A DNA stretch of 64,000 nt from Daphnia pulex (GCF_021134715.1 NC_060027.1:6138001-6202000), one strand, 5' to 3'; positions 11,241 through 23,635 are shown, counted from the first letter of the stretch. Numbers and translations: made by a program. Notes: generated by a model not told the origin, from the letters alone.

Positions 11241-12848
11241 TTAGTCCTTCTTCCGTTCTTCGGTCGTGTCATTATTCACGACCGTTTCAGACACTGGTAG
11301 GTAAATCGTGGAATCGCCAAGGGTTACAGGAGAAGCTGCTGCTACGTCAGACACTGTATTAACGGTAATAAAAGTCCCATAATCGATCGTTTCAGATGAG
11401 ACCGTCGAGTAAGTTGACGAAATTGGAATCTCGTCAGAGACCGTCGGAGAAGGATAAATTGGGGAATCGCTAGTTGTAGAAGCATTAAAGTTATTAATGC
11501 TATAATTTTCTGTTACAGGGACCGGAGGGTAATTGAATATGGTTCCACCAAACACCGTAATAGTAGAGATTGTAGTATGAATAGGGATCTCCGCAGTGTC
11601 CACAATAGAATCAGTGGAATAATTATTTTCAGTACTATTTGCAATGGCAGTAATGTTGCCGTAATCGACTGTTTCAGGGACTGCTGGAGTGTAAGTTGGT
11701 GGATACTCGTTAGACACCTCAATTAAAGTGTGAATTGGGATCTCGGCGGAATCCGTAGTGGAAGATACATGAGTAGTTGAATCATTAATCGTTTGAAAGT
11801 GAGGAGGATAAATAGCGGGAAAAGTAGAAGGACTATTTTCAGTACTGTGTTCTAGAGTACAGTTTAAAGATGCAGTGGTTTCAGAAACCGGAAGGAAAGT
11901 TATAACTGACGACTGGCCGGAAACTGTAGAAGAAATAGAACTAATGAGAAGTGGAACTTTGTCAGGGTCCGCAGAGGAAGTAGTGGGCATATCGATCACA
12001 TTATCGACCACTTGAGAGACTGTTGGATAAGTTGAAGACTGGCTCGTAGGAGATTCGGTAGAAATACTACCATCAACGTTCATTACATTTGTTGTAAATT
12101 CATCTATCCCCATGGAAATAAAAGGAAAGGTGAAACCCTCGTTATTATTAAGGTAATAATTAAGATCAGTCAAAGAATCAACTTCATCATCTTCGCTACA
12201 AAAAACGTAAGAGAAACCTGCCGGAGTACAACCCCAAACTACACCAATTGTGGTGTAACCGGTAGATACGGTCGTGGTTTCCGTAAAGGTAACTTTAAGG
12301 ATTGTTGTTTCCTGAAGATTAAACCCCAAACAAGAGAGGAACTGGCTAAAGTTGACTGTTGTTTGCCCGCAATCGCCGACTGTGATGCTCTTACTCCGTC
12401 CGCTAACCTCCCACCGTCTAAAAATGTTCTGCAAGTCGGAATATCGATCGTACAACGAACTAATGATCGAATCGCCATTGTAACTGAAATCACTCGGAGC
12501 AAGAGTAGCTTCAATCCTGCATCAATCACATAATCACGATTATATCTTAGTCGAATAAGAGAAAATTAAAAGTAATTTTATTATTTACCCGATAACCGCA
12601 GATGGAATAATTGAATCTAGGTCGCCAAATTGAACCATGTGTGGTTTCTCTTCAATTCCACGCTTTCGCCGACATTGAGAGACTTTGCCGGACGAGATGA
12701 AGCAGACTGTGGGCTGGAATCTGAAGGATGTGGAAACTTCAAAGGTGAGCAAAGTTACTCCGCTAAATAACGGTTGGCCACCAAAATGAATATGAGCCCC
12801 GATAACAGACTGAAAGCCAATAAAGTAGACGATTAGAGTTGATAGCAT
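11241..12848 (-). CDS. Secreted Ser/Thr-rich (mucin-like) protein, unrecognised family
   Basis: I do not recognise the family. Coding exons 12848-12589 and 12516-11241 join in phase and give 511 residues. The start chosen at 12848 begins MLSTLIVYFIGFQSVIGA, a good signal peptide. Alternatively a tiny exon (ATGATCGGG at about 13166-13158 with a GTAAGT donor) joins in phase to an acceptor at 12875 and adds 12 residues. A globular N-terminal part (residues about 20-190) has six visible cysteines and a CRRKRG stretch, a furin-type site. From about residue 190 to the end the chain is dominated by Ser, Thr, Val, Pro and Tyr with loosely repeated units (AEIPIHT; ETVDYGNIT / ETIDYGTFIT) and several N-glycosylation sequons, so it is probably heavily O-glycosylated. 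Its neighbour is a cuticular protein exon on the same strand, so an extracellular-matrix role is possible (inference). Confidence 0.75.
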
Positions 12849-13484
12849 ATTAACATGGGATATAAAATGCAAATTCTGTTTAAGGATAGAGCAAAAGCGG
12901 ATGAGACAAGAGTCGGCGAAGCACAAAAATTTTATAGGATGTCGTTGGCTCTTTTATTGTCTTGGAACCACCTACAAGGATGTGTGTCGTGTCGGTGTGC
13001 TTATAGTAGAGGAAGTTGGTTGGTTGCCAACTTTTCGCCATGTAAGAAAAACCTGGTAAAATATGCTCTATGACAGGTGCTTTTAAAAAGAAACCAAAAG
13101 AAATGAAATAGTATTCTTATAACCTCTGAAAGATAAATTGGTTACGTTGACTTACCCCGATCATTTATCCACGTACACGCCACCTGCGGTCAGGAAAGAT
13201 AGAAGCCACGAAACAAACCGAATTTGTGAAAAAATTCCGATATTTTTCAACATCAAGATAGAAGATGTGTTATGCGCCAACTCTATTCCATCAGATGAAG
13301 GGTAAGATGAACTAGATTTTCGAGAAATATGTATCACGAAACTGCAATCTCGTGGAAATAACTCCACATAGTTTCTCCGCGGTCGCCAAAAATCTGGTAA
13401 AACAAGTCTGTGTGTTAGTTTTGCACGTTTAAAGTTTACCTCGGTATAAATTTGTAAAGGAAATGTCACTTGTGTGTTTTGTTC
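12849..13484. other. Interval between the secreted protein and the cuticular exon
   Basis: Contains the probable 5' leader or first intron of the secreted-protein gene and the 3' flank of the cuticular exon. A 30-residue frame at 13253-13161 (-) starts with a hydrophobic segment but has no supported continuation. A strong GTAAGT donor on the - strand lies at 13157. Confidence 0.35.
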
Positions 13485-14075
13485 TTACCACTTGCGGTCT
13501 AGTCCCAAGTACCTCGGAGCGGCGTATGTCGTGGTGTAGTACTCTGGCGCTTCTGTGTAGTAAACTGCCTCAGTATAGGTGTAGTGATCTGGAACGGCGG
13601 TCTCGTAGTGGCTCAGGGCTGAATAGTATTGAGGTGCCTCGGTGTAGTAAGTCGGCTCTGCGTAGTAAGTTGAGGCAGCTGTGGTGTAGTAAGTTGGCGC
13701 AACATGATACTTGAAAGCTTCAGTGGTGTAGCTTGGAGCCGAGTAATATTTCGGGGACTCAGTGTAATACTCTGCAGCCTTGGTGGTGTAGTAGAAGGCA
13801 GTTGTGTAGTACTCAGCAGCTCTTGTTGTGTAGTAGGAGACAGTGGTGTAGTATTCTGGAGCCTTGGTGGTGTAGTAGGAAGCCGTTGTGTAGTACTCGG
13901 GAGCCTTGGTGGTGTAGTAGGAGGCTGCAGTGGTGTAGTACTCCGGAGCCTTGGTGGTGTAGTTGGATGCCGTTGTATAATACTCGGGAGCTTTTGTGGT
14001 GTAGTACTTTGGAGCCTCGGTTGCGTACTCTGCCTTCTTGGGGGCGTAAACAGGAGACGGGCCAACAGATCCTCC
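13485..14075 (-). CDS. Tyr-rich repetitive cuticular protein, main exon (5' exon not located)
   Basis: Structural protein of the exoskeleton (family inference). The - strand frame from 14075 to the stop at 13485 encodes 196 residues made of near-tandem units: KYYTTKAPEYYTT, ASYYTTKAPEYYTT, TYYAEPTYYTEAPQYY and variants, ending TYAAPRYLGLDRKW. Tyr, Thr, Ala, Pro and Glu dominate, with no cysteine visible. This pattern is common among Daphnia and other arthropod cuticle proteins lacking a Rebers-Riddiford domain. Just upstream the frame meets TAA, and an acceptor AG lies at 14077-14076, so the signal-peptide exon must be farther upstream, probably within 14.1-14.9 kb; I could not identify it. 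A GTAAGA-like donor overlaps the stop codon but gives no longer product. Long frames on the other strand (13704-14119) are shadows of the repeat. Confidence 0.8.
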   Translation of the reverse strand, partial: GGSVGPSPVYAPKKAEYATEAPKYYTTKAPEYYTTASNYTTKAPEYYTTAASYYTTKAPEYYTTASYYTTKAPEYYTTVSYYTTRAAEYYTTAFYYTTKAAEYYTESPKYYSAPSYTTEAFKYHVAPTYYTTAASTYYAEPTYYTEAPQYYSALSHYETAVPDHYTYTEAVYYTEAPEYYTTTYAAPRYLGLDRKW

Positions 14076-14886
14076 CTTGGTTTAAGGTGAGAGGGCCAAA
14101 CTTGATTGCAGGGTTGTAGTATATAGTATTACATCGCCAGCAAACTCTTTCAGGCTGACGTCGAGGTGCGGTGGGTGGGATAATATTATTTTCTTATCCT
14201 CGTCAACTCCTGCCCGAACGTTTTTTTAAGAGCTGCCCGAATGTTGCGTTGGGACCGCCCCTTCACCAAAACAAAATACACATGTACACTCACGCACACA
14301 CACACTGACACACACATATAATTATTATTTTTTAGCTTTTTTTTCTTAGAGAAACTTAAGCCGGTTCAGAATCTCATAAACAACGCAACTGTATTAAAAT
14401 AAATAAAAAAAAGTCCCATTACAACTCAGCCAACACCGAATGGATGGGTCATAAAAGCAAAGTAGAATTATTTTATCGGGATTATAATTATCGGGATGGA
14501 ATTATTGATGTTTTTAAACCAACCGCAAATCTAACAAAGAAAAAGGAGGGAATTAACCGTCTGACAATTAAACTGGATGGGAGCACAAACAGGCACTCGG
14601 TTTCTGGTGTGAAAGGTTAATTAAATCTTGATTGGGTTTACACATACATAAATAAAGGGAGAAACAAATTGCGTGAAGGATTAACGGCGAGCCGACACTT
14701 CAGTCCCCCCCCCACAACCCGCGCGTGAAAATAAAAAACAACTTCAACGAAACAAAAGACAGATCGACTCGCCAAAAGGAAAATATGGGCGAATACACGT
14801 CGCGCACTTTGTGATAACGTCACTTGGAGTGAAACCGTTACCCATCAAGTACCCGCCAAAAAATCCTTACGCATCACACTTTTTGT
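14076..14886. other. Intergenic region with CA-rich microsatellite
   Basis: Should contain the missing first exon and promoter of the cuticular gene. CA-rich simple sequence lies at about 14278-14322. A C-run at 14704-14711 is present. No other gene is recognised. Confidence 0.35.
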
Positions 14887-16617
14887 TTACTGCAGCCGTG
14901 GAGGATCAAGACCTTCTATCTCGATTCCATTTTCTTGCATAAACACATTGACACTTCTGTTGGTGATGGAATCGCAACCACGTAGTACCAATTCCTCCAG
15001 ATGCAAGAAAGGATTCGATTGCGCAGCTGTTAGTAACACATCATCTGTGAGCGTATCGCAATTTCTTATGTCGATTTTCACAAGTAAAGGTGATAATAAG
15101 AGAAACGCCAGATTTTCGGAGGGAATACAAGAGTTGGGATTGGGACCACGGAAACTATCACAGTAGGATCCCAGGCTTAATTTGACGAGATTCTTTAGTT
15201 TCGGAATGTCCAACTTGATCCGTTTGGGTCGAGAGGGATTGAAATTTCGATTCCCCGTGACTGCTAGGACGTCAAGATTTGGACATAGCTCGCAGATGGT
15301 GTTGATATTGATAGGGATGTCAAGATCCTGAAGTTTCAGTACCTTCAAATTCCGTCCTTTAGCTTCCAGGAGGGGAGTAACGCCATCATCGAAAGTAACT
15401 TCAATTGAATCCTCACATCCTTTGTTGATGAGCTCACATAGTCTTTCAACAGAAATAAGGGATAAAAGATCTGCGTTCCTCAATCCAGCTATCGTAGTAA
15501 TGTGCACTTTTAACAGGGACGGACAAAGAGACAACACCATCTTGAGTGAACCCCGAAGTGTAAGGTGAAGAGTACTTTTCCTTGAATTTCAAATCAACGA
15601 AGGAATACTTGGGAATTTCCAGCTGCTCTTTGCTCTGGAAGTCCCGTTGATGCATCTCTGCCAAGATTTGAATTGAGGCCATATCACAGTATTTCAATTC
15701 AGGCAAATTTTTAATGGCTACTTGAATGCCACTATTGGTTACTTGGGTTCCATTGGTCCATAGCTTAACAATTGATTTGCATAGACCAAGTGATTCATTT
15801 TGGTTTCCCAAATGATCAACACTGACACACAATGATGCTAATCCAACATCTGTAACTTTAGAGCAGAATGAAACATCCAATTCTCTAAAATAAAAACAAG
15901 AGAATTTAAATTATTACAAATTTTAAGTGAGAAAAGCAAGTTGATAAGTGCTAAACCTCAAATCTTTGCAAAAAGCACCAATAATCATTAAACAGCTGTC
16001 CCCAATTTCACGTTCTCCAATGTTCAATACTCTGAGTTGTCGAAATCTATGGAGGTATGGTTCCAGGTTGTAAGGAAAGACCCATCCTGTGACTTCCAAC
16101 TCTTTCAACAACTAAAAAAATTAAAATTTAGTCATGATGTATACAACAAAAAGGGTAACTTGTGCAAATTACTGGACATCTTTTTGAAGCAACTTGAAGA
16201 AACCCATCAACATTTTCAGTTGTTTGGTTGACCATGCTGATTCCTTCAGATATTAGCATTTCCAGGTAACACCGCAGCAACTGATTTTCATCAGACCTCT
16301 CATTCTGGCGGGATTTGAAACGAATAAGCTTTGCAATATCCAACAATAGTGTTGGTGCTGAAAAAGGGGATCAAAACAACACATCAAATTTTTGGTCTAC
16401 CAAATGTAACATTTTGAAACTTACGCAATAAATCGAAAAAATTCGATACACGTTTGTAAAGCTCATCATCTTCTCCTTTTTCCAGTAAATCAATGACAGT
16501 AGACCCACTATCACTTACTTTTTCAATTGATAACCGATTTATCCAGTCATCGACAGCTCTCTCTACATCGCCTAGACATAATCTTTTGAGGGATTTCATT
16601 TCCCTGGCGCGAGGCAT
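14887..16617 (-). CDS. Leucine-rich-repeat protein (AMN1/F-box-LRR-like repeats) with one apparent frameshift
   Basis: Four exons: 16617-16425, 16357-16173, 16111-15957, 15884-14887, with agreeing phases. Cys-containing LRRs of the AMN1/F-box-LRR type are clear: LRELDVSFCSKVTDVGLASL, LKVLKLQDLDIPI, LVKIDIRNCDTLTDDVLL, LEELVLRGCDSITNRSV. The N terminus (MPRAREMKSLKRLCLGDVE) is helical and no classical F-box is evident. Such proteins often act as substrate receptors (general family knowledge; function here unknown). In the last exon the frame shifts by one base at a run of four A residues (T-run 15576-15579 on +). Reading three A instead of four joins FVDLKFKE to STLHLTLRGSLK, a normal LRR. With that correction the protein is 509 residues. 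As written, the frame ends soon after in unrelated residues. A 37-base intron would be too short and would not restore the frame. Sequencing error is likeliest; a recent null allele is possible. Confidence 0.78.
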
Positions 16618-17633
16618 GTTGAATTGGGTTAAAACTTAAAACTCAGAAACTTTAAAATTTTCTCTTTTCAGAGCAACCCTATTGAGCTTCGAGCCTTCGA
16701 CCATCTCGTTCCATATGCGTTCCATACACCAGTCAATTTGAACACGATGTTGCCAGACCAGCCCAGACCTGCAGCTACTTGGCTGGGAGGGGAGCAATGG
16801 AGGATGGGGGAGGGAAGGGAAGTAGGATGGGAACCATTCATTTAGCCAGTTAACCTTAACCACCATAACTCCTTCATGGGTTGAATAAAAAGTGCATCAG
16901 CTTCTTGGTAATATAAGACGACTTCCTCTAAAAAAATCTGATTATCAACTGAAATCTAATTTTAAACCTAAATCAAGAAGGCGATTTCTAAAAGAATTGA
17001 ATCGAATAACTAAAAATGCTACCAGACAAACAGATGACAATGAACAATCAGGCAAACGAACGAATTGCTAACAAAACTGTGTAACGTCAACGCAATTATA
17101 ATTCTAAGAAAGGCAACGTCAGGTGTTGGTACCACATTTAAGGATATTGCAACTAAATTTCATTTCCCACCTTCCTTTGCGACTGTTTCCAGTAACTGGA
17201 GTAACAGAGGGAGCAAAGCGCGGACCTATATGTGGCCAGTAGTTATGTGGGGTCTTTTCACGGCCAGGGCTGCTACGACTACAAATAAAACACGTAAAGC
17301 GTGAGGATGTAAACAAGGATGAACAAAGGATAGTGGAAGCAACGAAGACATGCTTCAAATATATAAAATAAATGGCAGGCGTATAACGGCATTACGTTGA
17401 GCGAGAATGTCTGCGGATCAAAGGGTTTAAGGAATCCACTTCACATTCACGAAGTAGTGGTAAAATAAAAGAAAAGCGGGAAATGGATTGAGGAAAATGG
17501 AAGGAAGAAGGAAGGAAGGAAGGAAGGAAGGATGCAACGTGTTGTCTGATCAGCGGGGCTTCCAGCAGCAAGCAGCGCCATAGCAACAAAGCCGCATCAA
17601 CGAAACGAGAAATAGAATCGAGTGCAAAGTTAC
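16618..17633. other. Intergenic region with GGAA microsatellite
   Basis: A (GGAA)n tract lies at 17501-17532. A - strand frame at 17119-17290 (HNYWPHIGPRFAPSVTPVTG) follows an acceptor-like AG and could be an exon of the gene at 17634-17744. However, joining the two in phase selects a different frame that stops after about 15 residues, so the link is not supported. Confidence 0.3.
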
Positions 17634-17744
17634 CTTCTGCTCCAACCATCCAAGGTTTAGGATAGTCACGTGAAGGAGAACCATCTCGTGCTGGACTCGG
17701 TGAAGTCGCTTGACTGGTGATGTAGCTGAGAACGGATGGCCGAG
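17634..17744 (-). CDS. Isolated putative exon of an unrecognised gene
   Basis: On the - strand an acceptor (TTTTTAG) precedes 17744 and a GTAACT donor follows 17634. The 111-base interval between them is open and reads SVLSYITSQATSPSPARDGS followed by PSRDYPKPWMVGAEG. Composition and flanking splice sites make an exon plausible. Partner exons were not found with confidence and the family is not recognised. Confidence 0.35.
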
Positions 17745-19626
17745 CTAAAAAGTTTATTTCTTTAAACTTACACAAAATAGTCACTAAAATGTGTTGATAT
17801 ATGTCTGAGAGTCACAGTTGACCCACTCTGAAATCGGGCAGGCAATCTTTCAACAAGAACTGTAATTTATCTATGAAATTTTTTCGCCTCCTTTTCCTAC
17901 TAGCACCCTTCTTTCCTCTTTATCTTAGAAATGATGATTTGTTCAACAGTAGTTTAGTTACATTTTCAAAAGAAATCAGAAGAAGAAAAACATGTTAATA
18001 GAATGAAATCAGGTTCTTGATGACGCATGATGAGCAGAAAAGGCAAAGTGTTCGAGCGAAATTATACCGACTGTAAAATAGTTGATAAGTTAATTGATTA
18101 CACTTTGGGAGTGCTGCACGTTTGAGATGTTCATTCGACTCTTGAACGAGGAACGTAATACCGATACAAGCATTCGGATGACGAAGTTTTTGCACCATAT
18201 GATTTACCAGGAATAAATAGATAGCCCGACTCGTCAAACAAGGGGACGATAGTTCGACCAATAGTTCGACAACGTTTATTTTAGTCTCAAACCAAAAGTA
18301 TCAAAAGGATAATGTGAAAGTGTAGAATTGGGTAATTCAGCCTCTAATGCTGTCGTCTTTTAGCGTGGTTGCTATTTTCTTCACCTTTTGTTTCCCCAGA
18401 TGATGGTGCATTACACGTATCTCCATTAAAAAGTTAATTTTAGTTTTAGAGGCTTTTTATATTTGATCGCTAGTTTGAATAACAACCATTATTTTATAGG
18501 AAAAAAGTAATATCAAACTTTTAACACGATAGGTTAAATAGCTATGATAAATTAGAGAGTGATCCTCAAAGTAAAATTTTCTCTAATTTAAAATATTTTT
18601 GTCAATATTCTAAACTAACTCATCTTTCCAAATGAAGACATGCACACCCGTTAGTCAAATTCACGGTTCTATTAAATTACTGACGCAAAATCTATACCTA
18701 TATTAAATTTTACCAAGTGATACTAGATATTAATTGATTAATACACAAACTGTTGTAATACCAACACCCAAACCTAATTAAATTAACTTGATGTAGTCGA
18801 GAATAATTTAATCTAACCTCCTAAAACTTACTTAACTAACACCACCAACGGACAGCTAAAAATAACTTAAAATTACAAATCCACGACTAAATCGATCATA
18901 CTTAAACCTTTCTCCTCAAGAAAACAATGGCCATTCCACCTCAACAACCAAGTTCCCCTGTTTCTTCACGGGATGGGTCTGTACTGGCGACCGAGTTGAG
19001 CGGGACTTTTACAGATCCTTGTCAGTTCTAGAAAAATGGTTTATGTCGATCCATGCTCACCCCATTTCCTCTACTAGGAATGCGAGGGCGAGGTGGGTGT
19101 GCTGCACTGCAGCACATTAGATTTAACTAAAAAAACCGAGGTAACTGCAAACAGTTCCAAGAACTTACGGCTGTGTAGCTAGGCCCAACAGTGACCCAGA
19201 AAATGGACATAAATCCCACAGGAACCAAATTGATCTCGACATGGAAGAACCACCATGGCGGAAATCGGGATGTTGTATGTTTATTGGGCCATCAGAGAAC
19301 AAGTGGCTCTGAACACCGAGCCCGCCTCTTTCAATTGACGGACTTGGTTGCCCGAGATTTCCCTTAACAACCCCAAAGTGAATAACATCTCTACCCCCCC
19401 AAATTTTCCAAGTCACCACGGAAACCTACACCATAGATCCCATCCAACGGTGTATGGAATCGGCGGTGAGAAGGGTCAATGCGAAAAAATCTCCCTTCCG
19501 CCATCCTAGCCCTGAGGAGACAGCTTTGAGCTCATCACTGCGTTTATTCGTTTTCGTCACTTCTAGTTGGTAGCTGCGACAAAAATGTCTCAATAATATA
19601 GAATTGTAATTTTTTAATTATATTTA
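17745..19626. other. Non-coding stretch with weak open frames
   Basis: A - strand frame at 17995-18261 (TSRAIYLFLVNHMVQKLRHP) and another at 19165-19419 are open but lack motifs or clear splice partners. 18420-18900 is very AT-rich. 19060-19550 is GC-richer and unexplained. Confidence 0.3.
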
Positions 19627-20460
19627 TTAATCAAGCACCAAATGATGTTGTATACAGTATCCACTATCCACCAAACGATAAAGAATACCCCCTCGTTTTC
19701 GTGAATTGTTGCTGCGCTTTGTGTCCAACAAAAACTCGCAAAAATGCAGTTTTAAGAAACTACTCTTTTGAAAAAAAAATAACTTTGGATAAAGAATGGT
19801 AAAATTCTTAACTATGGTCTGTCGTTGCCTCTTCAAATCGAGATAAGATGTCAGTTGCCTAATAATTTGAGTCCCAATCAAATTCTTCTTATCACGTCGT
19901 CATGTTGAAGAATTCGGAGATTATCCTTTACTGGTTGTTTCAGATGCTTCAGTCTGCGGAGCATGAATAGCGGACAATTGCATCTCGTCGAGCATTCTGT
20001 TGCTTTTTGCTTTTAAATCAGTTTGATTGTGCACAATCTGATTAATGTGGCCGAAGCCACAGTAGCTTCAACTCAATTAAAAAACGAAACCAATCACGTG
20101 ATAGTGTTCTAGAATGCACATGGAAATATTTTTTATTGCTATTTTGACAGATAAGGTAAGGTTATGAGCGAAGCATGGAATTTTAGTCCCATTGTATCCA
20201 TTAGTAACTGCTTTTTTTAAATGGTAGTCGCTTACTGTACTTCACTTTACAATCCACTGTTACAAAGTATCTGAATATAGATATATATAGTACTGCTCAT
20301 ATCGAGTGAAAACGTTTAGTAATGTAAAAAAAATGGTAATACGTAGTAATGTGGTAAATAAAAAGTAAAGTAAGCTAAATGTATCAGTATAGTATGGTAA
20401 AATGGGTAGGTAAACTATCTGTGACTATCTGAGTCTGTGATAATACTACTCTAGTTACAG
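19627..20460 (-). repeat. Interspersed repeat family, copy A (decayed, with remnant frame)
   Basis: Read on the - strand, this stretch aligns along its length with 49010-49600 on the + strand. Shared blocks include TACGTATTACCATTTTTT, a block with CATGTGCATTCT, GGCCACATTAATCAG (GGCCACGTTAATCAGG in copy B), a DEM-type stretch with GACGAGATG, and the block ending TTCTTCAACATGACGAC. Copy A retains an 84-codon frame at 19881-19627. Divergence is high, so these are old copies of one element of unknown class. Confidence 0.55.
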
Positions 20461-22679
20461 CCAGGGAGCACATATCCCTTCTGCAAGGCTGTTAACAGTG
20501 AAAACAACAAAACCCTAAAACGGTTACGAAAAAAAAATTTTTTACTTATAGAAATGAATTATTCCTTTTAAATACTATAAAATTATCAACAAAAGCCATA
20601 AAAAGGACGATTATGCGTAATGCAGTTTTTATGAAATTTACTGCAGTAACATATTCAACGCCTGTATACAGCGCGTCGTTACTGGAAGTAACCGAACAAA
20701 GGAAGGAAATTCTAGATTTCAGATAGGTGTTTTTTTTAGTTCTGATTATAACGCCAATATTGTTTTGGAAAAAGAAGAAGAATGTCTTCTCCTGACGATA
20801 AGGAAAAATAAATATAGATAGGTTGATCTATGGAAAAATGAACGATTAAACATTTTAATATTAAATATAGTTCAATGGAAATTTAAGCTTTCAAAGGAAA
20901 ATAACTGAGAAATGCTTAAAACATCGTCAGTCAAGTGGAATTATCATTGAAATAAAAAAAAGAATGGCAAGGAAATAAGTAAAATTTTCACTGGTGGTTT
21001 CCATACGAAACCGTTGTAGTATCGTCAAAAAAAATCCGAACGCACCTCTTTTTCAAAAGCCCAGTTTAATGTATATTTTTTGTTTTTAACTTTCAAGACT
21101 TCATATTATGTACAGAATTAATTGTTTTACAAAGATAATTTTTAAGAATTAAGAAAAAAATGCCGAAATATTTTAACAGAATTTATAAAGAAACCGTTGA
21201 ATTTAATGAAAAGCAGAAAAACCAACGAAAAGACGGTAGTGTTGATAAAAACTCCACAAAAAAACCAACTCCAAGAAAAACCCTATAATGCGTCGAATGA
21301 AAATAAATACCGTACATTCTCATTTTTTAATCTAAAATCTCACAAACAAACGTAAAATACTTTGATTCTGGCAACCCTACACTTCTGTGTATTCAGGGTA
21401 GTCAAACCACCATCCTCTGAACTGCCAGCGGAAGTTGTACCTAGGCCACATGCGATGTCATTTTACAAAACTAAGAATTTAAATTCCTATTTCCCACAAA
21501 ATTTTCCTATAATTTCCACTTTTCGCAGACATTGAAGGCGTAATAGCGTTGATTGTATGATACACTTGGAACGTTAAAAATATGTAAATGAAGATTAATT
21601 TTTGGACATTAGTTTTGCCACATTTTAACTACTTGTTAATATATTCTGAATTTTAACTAGGTAGACTATACATAATTGTTCTTGTTGAACTTAATACATT
21701 TTGTTTGTAATTTGAGAACTACTCTTTTATCTAGCTTCATATTTAATCTTTAATCTTCTTTATTTCTTCAGTACGCATTACTTCATTAAACATTTCTTCA
21801 AAAGTTTAGTCCACATGGCTTGTTCATGTTTCATCTCTAGACAATCCAATTAACATTAAAAAAAGAAAATCAATTAAACCACTTACTATTTTTGTTTTGT
21901 TATGCAATCTTGGGAGAACATATTGAGGCCGCCATGTTGAGAACATAATCTTTAGGCCACCCTTTCAGCAGAGCACTCTAATCCTCCCCTGTCTAAAGAA
22001 TATTTCCACGTAACAATATTTAAATTTACTTTTTAACTAATTTCCAAAGTTCGGTCCAAGATATTTTGCAGATGACGATGGGTTTGTTAGTTTGAAATAA
22101 CAATCAATCAGTAACGAATAATTGCCATATGCTATCGTATATGCATATCTATATGTATATAGCATTGTGGCAGTCATCGATATCAACCCAGCTCCAATTG
22201 CTGAAAACTAATCGTAAAAACTTGAGATTGCTAACTTGACCTAACCTTTTCATTATTATCATTTACACCAGAAATAAATCCAATTTTCATTTTTCGGGAT
22301 TTGTGGTGTGCAAATACACTGGAATATGTCATTAACAAATTAATTTTCTGGCTGCATGCTTCTTGAAATAGTGTAATGTTCTAATTAATACCGCTAAAAT
22401 AAGGTGTTATAATGGGTATGAAACAGCTGTTTGTTTTCAAAGACTCGAAGATTACATTTTTCAATCAGCAAAGAATTCAATCTTTGTCTTTATGGGGGGG
22501 GGAGTTACTTCTTCTTGGTTCACTCAAAACAATCTAAATGGACGTCACAGTCACAGTGGGGGAGACAAGCAAGGCAACCAACCAAAATAAGGCCTCAAGG
22601 TTAGCAGGAACTAGAAGTTGAAAAGAATAGATTAGATTAACAATTCAAACATGAACCTTCCCCCAACAGTCCAATGGTG
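20461..22679. other. Gene-free AT-rich stretch
   Basis: No supported gene. An ATGGCGGC start motif on the - strand near 21930 leads only to an 11-codon frame. TA-rich simple sequence occurs at 22125-22165. Confidence 0.35.
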
Positions 22680-23330
22680 GCAGTTATCACCATCCACTAG
22701 GCTACGATTGCTGAAATTTTGTGAAAACGAGAGAAAATTCTTCTTGGATGACCAACTGGTCGAGGAAAAACTGGAGCAGCTTCTTCATGGGCTTTAACAG
22801 CAAATTTCTCGTAGGCTACCGGTTATTTAGCATGGTTGTGGATTTTTTGAGGAAAACCAGCTTGTTGTTTGACTACTAGGGCAACTACAGGTTGCACTTC
22901 AACTTCAGCTACGGTTGAACCGGCGCGGCTACCGGTTTTTCAGCAATGAGTTAGTCGAGGACGACTTTGTCAGGGGACTACTGTAGCAAACTAGGTTGCA
23001 CTTAAACTGTGGGTTTTAAAACTACAGTTTGTACTTCAGCTTGAGGTACATCTCTACCTACAGCTACACCTCTACTCTACAGCCCTACCTCTACTCTACA
23101 GCTCTAGCTACAGCTGCAGGCTGTTCAGCAATTGGATGTGAATTTTGTCAAACAGGACGACAAACTCGTCGACGTTGACCAACTGCTTGTCCTTCCAAGC
23201 GACGGATTCCGTCGAAGACGACCAGTTCCTCCTCTTATTTTTCCTGCTGTCGTGGTCTGGCAACTGGTTCGTTCGAGTTTACTCGTTGACGGTACTCTTT
23301 TTGGAGCCTAAGGGCGTTCTTTTAAGGAAA
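22680..23330 (-). pseudogene. Degenerate cuticle-type protein pseudogene
   Basis: In the - strand, fragments in shifting frames read as Ala/Val/Pro-rich hydrophobic repeats: IAEKPVAAPVQP, EVEVQPVVALVVKQQAGFPQ, KIHNHAK, then after a stop PVAYEKFAVKAHEEAAPVFP. 23040-23110 is a short tandem array of CTCTACAGC-like units. Such V/A/P repeats are typical of arthropod cuticular and related extracellular proteins. Several stops and indels break the frame. The family assignment rests on composition only. Confidence 0.45.
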
Positions 23331-23635
23331 TATTAGTTCAATTGAAATATTATTTAGGTCAAATTAAAATGGTTAAAATGAGTTAGTTGTTGTAGTAATA
23401 CTATTTACTTTAGCAGGTTCAAAGCAGTACTTTTATTGATGCAGGAATGGTGTTAATGCCCGTCAAATGATCATTCATTCTCGTTCTGTCACCTTTTCTT
23501 ACTCTCGTTAAGTTTCTTGTGCTTGACTAAAAGCGATGAAATCAAGTTGTGTGGATTCCTCACACTCTTAATAGTGGACTACAAATTCTTAGTAGAGTGA
23601 ATGAACAAATAAAACAATATTAATTAAAGAAAGAA
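23331..23635. other. Short gene-free stretch
   Basis: Nothing recognised. Confidence 0.3.

Noticed and set aside
13613..14119. Long frames of 128-150 codons on both strands over the cuticular repeat
   Set aside because: Periodic repeats keep several frames open; only the - strand frame with YYTT/APEYY units matches a known protein type.
15540..15580. Short intron explaining the LRR frame change
   Set aside because: The only GT...AG pair there spans 37 bases and joins in the wrong frame.
17119..17290. Second exon for the gene at 17634-17744
   Set aside because: The peptide-like frame does not match the phase required by the donor at 17634.
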